Positions 30,790 to 41,900 of a stretch of 64,000 bases of DNA are shown one piece after another; the stretch's first letter is position 1, and each line of letters opens with the position of its first letter. Both the position numbers and the translations under genes were made by a program. Under the pieces are notes generated by a model. It was not told where the DNA came from and searched no databases. It saw nothing but the letters and a program-made list of their open reading frames with translations. The DNA is from Bathynomus jamesi (taxonomy: Eukaryota > Arthropoda > Malacostraca > Isopoda > Cirolanidae): contig JAJOZX010012241.1 of NCBI GenBank assembly GCA_023014485.1, forward strand, positions 1 through 64,000. Direction: 5' to 3'.

Positions 30790-33557
30790 AGGGTGGTCCT
30801 TAAAATTCAAAGTTGGGAAGTTTCAGCTCCCACCCCCGGAAATCATTCGAATGGTTGAGAAAACTCTCGTTGAATTTTTTATTAAATCGGACAACGTTTA
30901 CCCCTCCCTCATCGACCTTGAACTTTTACCCCTGGAGTTGTTGCCCGGTTGCAGTTGTTGCCGTTGTTGCCCAGTTAGCGATCCTGGGTCTGTAGGGTTC
31001 GCTTCCGAGAGTCCGGAAACTGGCAGCGGTGGCGAGCGACGACTTGCAGGAGGAACTGGAGTTGCTCCTCGTCGTGGGTCAGTGTCCGGTTGTACTCTTG
31101 GACGAGGGCAACTCCTCGCTCGGCATGGTCGTTGATTACGGCGAGCCCTCCCACACGTGCCGCCGCTGTCTTGAAATCTTCCCGCTTCGGCCAGGTCTCC
31201 GGGTCGACCTCGAGGAAGCCGTCCTCCAGTCGAAGTTTCTCGAAGAAACCTCGTGTGTTGGACGACGCCAGGTCTTCCAACTGAAGCCCGGCGAGTACTC
31301 GGTTTGGCAGCGTGGGCCGCTTCGCCGGGGACTCCTCACCGACCCGGTCGTGGAGAGAGGCGATGATCTTCCTCTTCTGATCGACGGCGATCCCCGGATC
31401 GAACAGCGCCAGCGCCACCAGCTCCTCCGACAGGTACCAGAGGTGGTTCTGGAACTTGGTCAGCGCCGCCTTGGCCACCGCAGGGTTGATGTCAGAGTAG
31501 GCCAGCAGGTCCTTGAGGAGGGCGAAGTCATTTCGGGGGGCAGTTGCGGCGATCGGAGCCTCCGTCCACGCCTTGGCGTAGACCCGACAGACGAAGATGC
31601 AGATGCTCCTGAGGCCACTCTCCTCCCTCGCCGTGAGTTTGAACTGCTGTCGGAACATCCAGACCTTCAAGGTGTAGATTGCCTTCGCCATCCAGCGGGC
31701 GTGGTGAATCGGCCCGGGAGCTCGGAAACGCACTCCTCGCGGGGGGACGTGACCGACGAAGAGGAGGGTGAGCTCGAGCAGCTCACGGTAATCGTCGCGC
31801 AGGTCCTTGCGCTCGACTATCGCCTTCTCAAACCACTCCGTGTCGACAGTGGTGAGCAGAGGAGCGACATCGGGGTGCGCAGCGCCGGACTCGTACTGGC
31901 TTCTGTCCAGGAAATCCCAGCGCTCCTGAAAACGCTTGAAGAGGGTCACGTCAGGACCGGACGTGGGGCCCATCACAGCCGTGAACGCCGCACCGAGGAG
32001 GAGCTCCAGCACATGATGGCGGCACGCGAAGTAGAGCAAGTCTTTCGCGAGGTGTTGCTCGATGAGGACGCACGCTCCGTTGTTCCGGCCGGTGTTCGAG
32101 ACAGTGGTATCGAATGACAAGCCACTCACTTGCTCAGTGAGCTCCCACTCCTCCAACGCGTTGAGGACGGCCTTGGCCATCTCAGAGCCCGTTCCACTCG
32201 GCAGCTTCGGGACGCCCAGGAGCTGCACCGCGCCGTTACCGGAGACCAAGATGGGAAGCCGATCGACTTGCTCCTTAAGTCCTGCATGAGCTTGCCGGCC
32301 CTCAGCTCTTCCTTGAGCGCCACATTGAGCCTGGAGCGGTGCCTGCGCCGGTGTCGGCGGATGGAGCTGCGGTTGATATTGAGCTCTGCGACGTCGTGCC
32401 CAAGCGACCGGGCAACGTCTGTCAGGACGTAGACAGCTCCTCGGTCGGTCACCTTCGTGCGATCCAGCGACGACGCCACAGCCGCCGAAACGATGTTCGT
32501 CGTGCCCCGCCTGGAGCGCTTCGGAGCCCGAGGGCTCCCTTCTTCTCCATGGTCGTCGCTCTCCGCTGCGCTTGCGGCACCACTGGAAGAGGACGAAGAC
32601 CACTCGAGCTGTAGATGTCGTCGCTTCTTCCTCGGCTCGCTGCCTCCGTCGGTCTTCTTCCCCTTGGCGTTGAGATGCGCAGGCATCGACAGCGGCTAGC
32701 GTCGAGTCGACGGACCCCAGCTTGCCGCGCCGACGGGGTTCGCGCTGAGCGAGGAGGAACGCCTTGTCCTCCTCGTTCTTGAGCAGCTCCATGGCGTTAG
32801 CGGCAGCGACGTCGAACAGGTTCATCATCCGCTCGCTGAACTCGTCCTCCCGCTTCGCTTGAGCGCCAGCTCGCCCCTTGTTCCTCTTCACATCATTGAA
32901 CTCCTTGTGGAGCTTCTCAATCTTGGTGATGATGTGGTCCTTCCGGCGGAGGGGGATTCGCGCCTTGGACCACACCTCGGTGACGAGCTCGACGACCTGG
33001 TTGGCGGCCTCTCGAAGTGACTTCTTCTGGACATCGATCCTGTAGACCGTCAGGGCCAAGACCTCTTTTTGCGAAGGAAGTTGCGACCCGGCGATCGATT
33101 CCTGCGGGCAATCAGGTAGCGCAGCTTCGCTGCCATGATCCAGGTTATCTACTTAAAGGTTGAAGGAGTTATTCACTATTCAGTTTAAATTATAATCATT
33201 AGAATTTAGTTTTACACACATTAGTTATCCAACCACTGACGGGTAGCTTGACTTATGGTTAAAGGAGTTATTCAGTTTAAATTATAATCATTAGAATTTA
33301 CAGTTTTACACACATTAGTTATCCAACCACTGAAAATCTGGAAAGAATGAAAAAAACAAACATTACAAATTATGTAACATTTACTTGAAAGTCAAAAGAT
33401 TAGCTTAATGGTAATGCTCAATGAGGGAGGGGTAAACGTTGTCCGATTAAAAAAATAAATCACCTAGAGAGTTTTCTCGACCATTCGAACGATTTCCGTG
33501 GGTGGGAGCTGAAAAATGTTCAACTTGAAATTTCACCCCCTGAGCAAGGACCACCCT
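30790..33557 (-). mobile_element. GC-rich DNA transposon with AGGGTGGTCCTT ends
   Basis: The left end AGGGTGGTCCTT at 30790 and the right end AAGGACCACCCT ending at 33557 begin inverted repeats of about 125 bp. These share cagctcccaccc, actctc and aatcggacaacgtttacccc. The trinucleotide aat stands on both sides (30787-30789, 33558-33560) and may be a 3-bp duplication, though this is weak. Inside is one transposase-like gene. The coding part is clearly more GC-rich than all its neighbours. The superfamily is unknown to me. Confidence 0.82.
30975..33136 (-). pseudogene. Transposase-like protein of an uncharacterised invertebrate family
   Basis: A 694-codon frame (33,059-30,975) looks intact but is not. 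The family pattern is kept at the N-terminus (EVWSKARIPLRRKDHIITKI, then NEEDKAFLLAQREPRRRG) and from residue 262 on (VDRLPILVSGNGAVQLLGVP, LSFDTTVSNTGRNNGACVL near 314-332, LYFACRHHVLELL near 342, TLFKRFQERWDFL). Between about 32,690 and 32,283 the meaningful reading (GTTNIVSAAVASSLDRTKV, DVAELNINRSSIRR) is in another frame, so two compensating shifts are present. A third shift near 33,070 cuts it from a better start at 33,136. FDTT and C-x2-H motifs suggest an RNase H-like transposase, as in hAT. That is an inference; no function is established. A diverged relative lies at 62,440-63,115. Confidence 0.72.
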
Positions 33558-33605
33558 AATGGACATGCACAACCTCTCATATTTGATGCTAGGAAGATTA
33601 TATAA

Positions 33606-34441
33606 GTCATTCCAGCTCAACTGGTACAGATTTCAGAAAGTTGGTTGGGTGACCATCTCTGATTTTCTTCAAATTTTCAGGGTTGATTCATACACCATTC
33701 AATAGCTTAAATCTAAAATTTTAGCTTCCTCAGTCAAAAACGTTTAATTTTAGGGTCACTTAAATGGCCCCCACCTTCGACAAAAAATGCCCATGTTGGG
33801 CTTGATCAGCCAACGCCTTCATTTTGAGAGGCCTTGAAGTGTCTTCTAATAGGAGTAGAAGCTTCAAATTTGTCATGCCAATACAACTTCTGGTGGGCTT
33901 TTCAATTTTGCAAGCTAAAAGGCTGTGGAACAAATAGTTTCTGAGTTACAAGGGCTTAAACATGGCTCTATTTTGAAGCTTGCATCAATTCCTCCTACTT
34001 TTACGACTCTACCATTTTAAAAGTTTTAGTTCTACATCAATCACAGCTGTTTTAATACTCCTAATAGTCTCTATGGGTTGTAAATTTATGTGAAATAAAA
34101 AAATAACCAAAAAAGGATTCACTTCTATTTTTAAAATTTTCCAAAAGTTGATATTTTCACAAAATTGCAAAATTAACATCAACTTGGGCTTAATATAAAG
34201 GTGTCCGAAATTAGTCAGAGTTGATACTTCTAGTAAAGAAAGATACATATGTGTACAAAAACATATATTAAGGAATAGATCTCAACTCAACTCCTTCATA
34301 TAGTTTTGGCTATTCAAAGAAAAGTACTTTGTGAAAAATTCTAAATTTTTTCAATTTTGAAATGTTTAAATTTCTTTTTACAACATTGAATTGTGATTTT
34401 ACTTCCATTTTATTACTTGGTAAGTTAATTTACAAATGTTA
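33606..34441 (+). repeat. Left TIR of the old transposon
   Basis: Reverse complement of 60,367-61,206 with scattered differences, for example the shared gattcatacaccattcaata and ccccaccttcgacaaaaaatg. The open frame 34,009-34,248 on the minus strand is a TIR shadow. Confidence 0.9.
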
Positions 34442-35032
34442 AATTATCTAAAGTTTTACTCATAAAAAAGACAATATATACCTAGATTATTACTACATTT
34501 GCAGTTAACACAACAGATGGACCAGCTTGTAGGCTCAATATTTGGATCTACCTAGGTAAATCATGTAGAACCATGTTCTACTGCTCTTTAAGCACTTCCT
34601 AGTAATTTAAATTATGCAGTTAGTACAGATAAACTAGCAGTAACCACCATTTTCAGTACAAAATTTAAATTTAAGTAGCTTTGTTGTATTACTTCCCTTA
34701 ATACAAGTGTACAGTACTTACTACTTAGCTATATACAATAATGAATTCCTGAGTTTTTAAGCATGTGAATTATTGGCTATAAGTTCATATTCTTTTTTTA
34801 ATAGGTGTTGTTTTATGTAAATTTGTATGTAAACTTATATATAGCTAATAACTCTTATGTTTAGACACTGACTCAGGAATTTATTATTGTACTCAGGCTT
34901 TAAGTCTGATTGTCTTCAACACTCCATGGCCTCACAGCCATAAATTGGCAATTTATTATTCAGCTTGATACAGGTCTGTAGTTACTTAGGCTTTTTTTTT
35001 AAATACTACTCAATTTTAGATAGTACAAGTTA
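34442..35032. other. Transposon 3' untranslated stretch, no gene
   Basis: AT-rich sequence between the left TIR and the transposase stop codon. A ttatatatagctaataactc segment occurs near 34,837 and a similar tatatacaat near 34,731. Nothing else is recognised. Confidence 0.5.
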
Positions 35033-36689
35033 TCAAATGATTGTTTGTCTCCCCATTTTCCCAGTAACTGTAGGTGGTTCAATTGAATACAAAACATGTT
35101 GGAATGGAATCCAGCAAACGTCCTCTTGTTCAGGCCATTTAAAAGGATTCTTTTTCATGAAATTTACTAATAGATCCTTCTCAGTATCACACACTTCAAC
35201 TATGTTTCCAGCAAACCAGTCACCTTCATAGAAACAGGCCACATATGTACCAGGTTTATATTGGTAAGCCACATTTTCTTGTGTAGCATTGAGGAAGGAA
35301 AGTTGTATGTTAAAGAAATTTTCATCACTAGAAATTTTGTGCAGTTTAATGCCTGTTGATGAAGGTCTAAAGCAGTGATATGAACGGGTTCCTGGGATTG
35401 TCTTAATTAAGAATACCTTTTTTCTAACTCAAATAAATTAGCATTTTCCTCAATTTTAGCTGAATGTACAGAAATTGTATACCATTAATATTAGATTTGC
35501 ACCAATCGAACATCTCTTGGATTGGTGATGTGACCTTTACTTGTTGCTTGTAGACTTGCCCGGGCAACTAACCTTTTGACGGTGCCACCATCACAGGGGC
35601 TCTTTCTGTGAGAGGTGGCAAAAAAGTTCCATTCACATGTTAGTTGGAAATCTTTTTCATGTAACACTGAATTAATGATGTTTTTATATTGACTTGCTGC
35701 GCCATCACTAAAGTAACAAATATGTTTTAGTTCAGGATTCTGACTTAAGTAGTTCAAGGCTTCACATAAAAAAGAATGAACCGCAGTTGTGTTGTGTGTA
35801 AGTGAATCTGATATTACACAAAAATTTGTAACTTAGTTCATCAACTTTTTGATAGCAGACTACTGGATGCAAGGTAGCCTGGGTATTGTCCCAGTGATGC
35901 CCTTGTATGGCATCCTGAATTATAAAACTTTTTCAGAGAAGTCAACAAGCACTAATGCTGTAGAATCATTGAGGTTTTCTTTACAGTTGGACAAATATTT
36001 TGATTGGGCTTTTGCTATGAAATGGTGTACTTCCAACTTTTTTGCACTTTCACATACTGTGTCTTCTTCTACATTTGAAACACTTTTTGTCATTGTGACC
36101 AGTTGGGTATGGTCTGTTTGAAGCCACTGCTTAAAGGAAACCTCATCATCCATGTCATAATCATTGTTTTCAAAAATGGTAAGCCAATCCCGTAATTCAT
36201 TTAAACCAGGACATGTTTTGCAGTTATTAATCATGCAGTTTCTGGTTTCAATGTTGCAGACTATTTTCCCTAGTAACACTCTTAATTCTACTTTGATGGG
36301 GAGTGATTCACATAAAAGTTTAAAGTTCTGGTGTATTTCACAAATGCATACAGTGTGTGATCCTTTACTCCCCACACCCATACACCATTTTGGTCTCAGT
36401 TCAAAAAACTTTGATTTGGAGATTTTGTCATTTGGATATTTATTTTTGTAAAGCGTATATAATTCTCTGATATTTGTCAACAACAGTATTTTCTGCTTGT
36501 GAACCTTCCCTTGTGGTGTTTTTATTGATTTGTAGTCTCTTTTACCAGGGCATTCTCTAGTATATTCATTGTTTTGGAAAATTCTATCACTTTCCTTTAT
36601 TTCATTGCTTATACCCTTGCTACTCTATTTTTCATTATAGGAAGGATACCTTCTTTTCTCTTTAAGGCCCTCACAGCATTAACCATTCT
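35033..36689 (-). pseudogene. Transposase of the old transposon, C-terminal two thirds
   Basis: The blocks follow the 804-codon relative at 47,296-49,710 in order: KSKFFELRPKWCMGVG, SHTVCICEIHQNFKLLC and CMINNCKTCPGLNEL (cysteine cluster), VLVDFSEK (damaged DFAENY block), HICYFSDGAASQYKN, CEWNFFATSHRKSPCDG and GTVKRLVARASLQ, then a C-terminal domain (YVACFYEGDWFAGNIVEV, DVCWIPFQHVLYSIEPP). Relative to the relative's GKG.CDG it has RKS.CDG and lacks one Gly, so catalysis is doubtful. Frames change near 35,920, 35,800, 35,490 and 35,290. The N-terminal part resumes at 51,147 on the far side of BEL3. Confidence 0.86.
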
Positions 36690-36693
36690 GGCT

Positions 36694-37505
36694 TATGAAA
36701 AAACTATATAGGGCTATGGGTTGATTGCCTGTGCCCTCATCCGTTGGAAATTTCCAGCAGACTTCAGGTGAGGGTTACCGACAAAAGCCCTATGCTTTTT
36801 CGTTAGAGTTATGAATATGTAGGTCTTTAAAGGACCTTTATATTTAATTGATTACGGTAATTTTAGCGTCGGGATTTGGGATGCCTAAATTAGACTGAAA
36901 ATAATCTGCCTCACCTTATTTTTGATGGGTCCTTGGTTTGCTTCGATGTAGGGCGTTACAGTCTTCTTTGATGTAGTGCCGTTACGATGGAGCCGACACT
37001 GCGAGTTGACACTTTGTTACTAATATAGGCAATCACTAATTAAACCCCTGAAGGAATAGGCCTATCTTTTATAGTCATTAGGTTTTATATTATAAGGAAT
37101 TCACTCAGAACTTTAGTGAAGACAAAAACACATCTTCCCTGTTTAAAGCGTTTGCTGTAACAAACAGCCCTGAGGCTACTCCTTTAATATATCTTCATAT
37201 TTCAGTATAAATTGCTGATTTGGCAAAGGTTGTTGGCTCTCTCTCTTGTATTTTGCATGGGTTAGCAAATGGAAAATTTGGTTCACGTGAAAGAAATGAA
37301 GGTTTCTCGTGATAATGCAGACCCGACGCCTACATATGGTTTCTATGTATGTATGGCAATCATTTCATTCCCATTAGGCTAGGTCACCAATCCCGAGCCA
37401 ATTTTGTATAGATATTTAATTCAATTAATTAATAATTTATATTTAATTATGAAGTAAAGGTATCACATACAATACCATGTTGTAAACGCGTATAGTTTTT
37501 CCATA
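36694..37505 (-). repeat. BEL3 3' LTR (812 bp)
   Basis: Starts TATGAAAAAACTATA and ends TATAGTTTTTCCATA on the plus strand, so its ends are inverted copies of each other. It matches 46,148-46,383 plus 50,580-51,146. Followed by a G run (about 37,510-37,523). Confidence 0.88.
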
Positions 37506-38390
37506 TACTGGGGGGGGGGGGGGCCGGAGAAAAATTTGTATGTTATAGATCAAATTTTTTGATAAACTGTTTTAAACCATGTGAAATGATTGAAAAGAAT
37601 GAGGTAGAAATTTAGGAGAGAGGTTACTCAAGACCTATTTAAATATAAAAGCTCGAGGCCAACTTCTCAAGTTTAGTTAAAGTTATGTCAATCAGTTTGA
37701 CTCCCTTTAGGTATAGGAAATTTATGGAATTAAAGTAAAGTTATTAAGCATTTAACTTTGCTCAGTTTATGTAAGGTTTATAAGTCACCAATCTTAATTT
37801 TTTCTTGTAAAAGTTTTCTGGCTTTCAAAGCAGTCTTTCTTTGAGGCCTGTCTGGTTTAATCTGAGTTACATCAGGTACATTGAGAGATTCTTCCCCAAT
37901 AGTATCCTGATCCATCCTTTGGGGTAATGGTTCTAATTTAGCCCCAAACTCCAAAGGATATAGTAATGTGATATCTCTGGTGGTTTCACCAGTTGCTGTT
38001 TTCAGTTTTGATTTCTGTTAGTTTGTTTTTCACAAATATGTTTTTGCAAGAAGTTGTATCTGTGTTGGTCACCCATGTTAGACAAATTTGACTGTCTGTC
38101 CATAAGTAAATGTCTGTTATATCAACTTCTTTATACACTTGTGAGAAAGCCTTCTGTTTTAAAACCCAAAGGCATTCCAAGTGTATTTGTGTAATTGTTT
38201 GGTGCAATGTTCCCATTGTTGTCTTTTGTTCATTTAATTTTGGAGAATTAGAAAGCTTGTACTGTATTCAAACCTCCTACCACTTCAGACTAGTCAATAC
38301 CCATAGTTTTAGTGGAGTAAATGTTACTCCTCCACAGGTAGATCTGGAGGGCTTGGGGCTTTGAATCCTGTACTGTTTTTGTGTTGTTTG
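37506..38390 (-). pseudogene. BEL3 pol remnants: RNase H piece and integrase C-terminus
   Basis: On the minus strand, VYKEVDITDIYLWTDSQICL and NIFVKNKLTEIK (38,216-37,990) are the part of RNase H with the TDSQ block. A few bases further, ITLLYPLEFGAKLEPLP and RPQRKTALKARKL (37,980-37,800) are the end of integrase. Everything between the two, the catalytic integrase included, is deleted. The stop near 37,795 is about 290 bp before the LTR. Confidence 0.82.
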
Positions 38391-38394
38391 GTCT

Positions 38395-38815
38395 CTGGCC
38401 AAGGGAGGCCATCAGCCTTTTGATGAATTTGTTGGGCTATGGCCAAGGGTATGCCATCAGCCGTTTGATGAATTTGTTGGGCTATGGCCAAGGTAGGCCA
38501 TGAGCCATTTGATGAATTTGTTGGGCTATGGCCAAGGTAGGCCATCAGCCATTTGATGAATTTGTTGGGCTATGGCCAAGGTAGGCCATCAGCCATTTGA
38601 TGAATTTGTTGGGCTATGGCCAAGGTAGGCCATCAGCCATTTGATGAATTTGTTGGGCTATGGCCAAGGTAGGCCATCAGCCGTTTGATGAATTTGTTGG
38701 GCTATGGCCAAGGGGTAGGCCATCAGCCTTTTGAATAATTTGGGCTATGGCCAAGGTAGGCCATCAGCCCCTTGAAATAGTAGTTTGGGCTATGGCCAAA
38801 GCCATTAAACCCTTG
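38395..38815. repeat. 44-bp satellite, about 9 units
   Basis: The unit contains ttgttgggctatggccaagg and taggccatcagcc. Central copies are near identical; the last two are shortened. Its plus-strand and minus-strand frames are not genes. Confidence 0.9.
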
Positions 38816-38999
38816 AGTAGTTTGTTTGTACGTGTTACTGTCTAACCATATAAATTTTGGCACAAAATTATGTGCACTGAATCAGAGCGCAGCAATAAAA
38901 GCTTTTACTCTCCGATCCTTGGTTATGTTTAGACACATGGAAATAGTAGTGTGTGTGTATGTGTGTATGATTGTATCCTACAGGTAAGTCTGGAAGCCT
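38816..38999. other. Non-repetitive spacer between satellites
   Basis: About 180 bp of unique sequence with a tgtgtgtgtatgtgtgtat run near 38,950. Probably BEL3 interior, but not recognisable. Confidence 0.5.
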
Positions 39000-41900
39000 T
39001 GTCTGTTTTATGCCTATATGTCAAATAGGACTTCGAATAGGTAATAGGTTGGGCCTATATGTCAAATAGGACTTCGAATAGGTAATAGGTTGGGCCTATA
39101 TGTCAAATAGGACTTCGAATAGGTAATAGGTTGGGCCTATATGTCAAATAGGACTTCGAATAGGTAATAGGTTGGGCCTATATGTCAAATAGGACTTCGA
39201 ATAGGTAATAGGTTGGGCTATATGTCAAATAGGACTTCGAATAGGTAATAGGTTGGGCCTATATGTCAAATAGGACTTCGAATAGGTAATAGGTTGGGCC
39301 TATATGTCAAATAGGACTTCGAATAGGTAATAGGTTGGGCCTATATGTCAAATAGGACTTCGAATAGGTAATAGGTTGGGCCTATATGTCAAATAGGACT
39401 TCGAATAGGTAATAGGTTGGGCCTATATGTCAAATAGGACTTCGAATAGGTAATAGGTTGGGCCTATATGTCAAATAGGACTTCGAATAGGTAATAGGTT
39501 GGGCCTATATGTCAAATAGGACTTCGAATAGGTAATAGGTTGGGCCTATATGTCAAATAGGACTTCGAATAGGTAATAGGTTGGGCCTATATGTCAAATA
39601 GGACTTCGAATAGGTAATAGGTTGGGCCTATATGTCAAATAGGACTTCGAATAGGTAATAGGTTGGGCCTATATGTCAAATAGGACTTCGAATAGGTAAT
39701 AGGTTGGGCCTATATGTCAAATAGGACTTCGAATAGGTAATAGGTTGGGCCTATATGTCAAATAGGACTTCGAATAGGTAATAGGTTGGGCCTATATGTC
39801 AAATAGGACTTCGAATAGGTAATAGGTTGGGCCTATATGTCAAATAGGACTTCGAATAGGTAATAGGTTGGGCCTATATGTCAAATAGGACTTCGAATAG
39901 GTAATAGGTTGGGCCTATATGTCAAATAGGACTTCGAATAGGTAATAGGTTGGGCCTATATGTCAAATAGGACTTCGAATAGGTAATAGGTTGGGCCTAT
40001 ATGTCAAATAGGACTTCGAATAGGTAATAGGTTGGGCCTATATGTCAAATAGGACTTCGAATAGGTAATAGGTTGGGCCTATATGTCAAATAGGACTTCG
40101 AATAGGTAATAGGTTGGGCCTATATGTCAAATAGGACTTCGAATAGGTAATAGGTTGGGCCTATATGTCAAATAGGACTTCGAATAGGTAATAGGTTGGG
40201 CCTATATGTCAAATAGGACTTCGAATAGGTAATAGGTTGGGCCTATATGTCAAATAGGACTTCGAATAGGTAATAGGTTGGGCCTATATGTCAAATAGGA
40301 CTTCGAATAGGTAATAGGTTGGGCCTATATGTCAAATAGGACTTCGAATAGGTAATAGGTTGGGCCTATATGTCAAATAGGACTTCGAATAGGTAATAGG
40401 TTGGGCCTATATGTCAAATAGGACTTCGAATAGGTAATAGGTTGGGCCTATATGTCAAATAGGACTTCGAATAGGTAATAGGTTGGGCCTATATGTCAAA
40501 TAGGACTTCGAATAGGTAATAGGTTGGGCCTATATGTCAAATAGGACTTCGAATAGGTAATAGGTTGGGCCTATATGTCAAATAGGACTTCGAATAGGTA
40601 ATAGGTTGGGCCTATATGTCAAATAGGACTTCGAATAGGTAATAGGTTGGGCCTATATGTCAAATAGGACTTCGAATAGGTAATAGGTTGGGCCTATATG
40701 TCAAATAGGACTTCGAATAGGTAATAGGTTGGGCCTATATGTCAAATAGGACTTCGAATAGGTAATAGGTGGGCCTATATGTCAAATAGGACTTCGAATA
40801 GGTAATAGGTTGGGCCTATATGTCAAATAGGACTTCGAATAGGTAATAGGTTGGGCCTATATGTCAAATAGGACTTCGAATAGGTAATAGGTTGGGCCTA
40901 TATGTCAAATAGGACTTCGAATAGGTAATAGGTTGGGCCTATATGTCAAATAGGACTTCGAATAGGTAATAGGTTGGGCCTATATGTCAAATAGGACTTC
41001 GAATAGGTAATAGGTTGGGCCTATATGTCAAATAGGACTTCGAATAGGTAATAGGTTGGGCCTATATGTCAAATAGGACTTCGATAGGTAATAGGGGCCT
41101 ATATGTCAAATAGGACTTCGAATAGGTAATAGGTTGGGCCTATATGTCAAATAGGACTTCGAATAGGTAATAGGTTGGGCCTATATGTCAAATAGGACTT
41201 CGAATAGGTAATAGGTTGGGCCTATATGTCAAATAGGACTTCGAATAGGTAATAGGTTGGGCCTATATGTCAAATAGGACTTCGAATAGGTAATAGGTTG
41301 GGCCTATATGTCAAATAGGACTTCGAATAGGTAATAGGTTGGGCCTATATGTCAAATAGGACTTCGAATAGGTAATAGGTTGGGCCTATATGTCAAATAG
41401 GACTTCGAATAGGTAATAGGTTGGGCCTATATGTCAAATAGGACTTCGAATAGGTAATAGGTTGGGCCTATATGTCAAATAGGACTTCGAATAGGTAATA
41501 GGTTGGGCCTATATGTCAAATAGGACTTCGAATAGGTAATAGGTTGGGCCTATATGTCAAATAGGACTTCGAATAGGTAATAGGTTGGGCCTATATGTCA
41601 AATAGGACTTCGAATAGGTAATAGGTTGGGCCTATATGTCAAATAGGACTTCGAATAGGTAATAGGTTGGGCCTATATGTCAAATAGGACTTCGAATAGG
41701 TAATAGGTTGGGCCCTATATGTCAAATAGGACTTCGAATAGGTAATAGGTTGGGCCTATGTCAAATAGGACTTCGAATAGGTAATAGGTTGGGCCTATAT
41801 GTCAAATAGGACTTCGAATAGGTAATAGGTTGGGCCTATATGTCAAATAGGACTTCGAATAGGTAATAGGTTGGGCCTATATGTCAAATAGGACTTCGAA

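Noticed and set aside
31029..32699. Plus-strand frames of up to 362 codons
   Set aside because: They are shadows of the GC-rich minus-strand transposase-like gene, whose frames carry the conserved blocks.
34009..34248. Short frame as a gene, with a counterpart at 60,641-60,944
   Set aside because: Both are parts of the 840-bp TIR pair and change together with it.
36694..37505. Reading the 812-bp repeat as a stand-alone MITE inserted twice
   Set aside because: Only the outer flanks (ggct) of the two copies match each other; inner flanks do not. Integrase end lies next to one copy. This fits an LTR pair.
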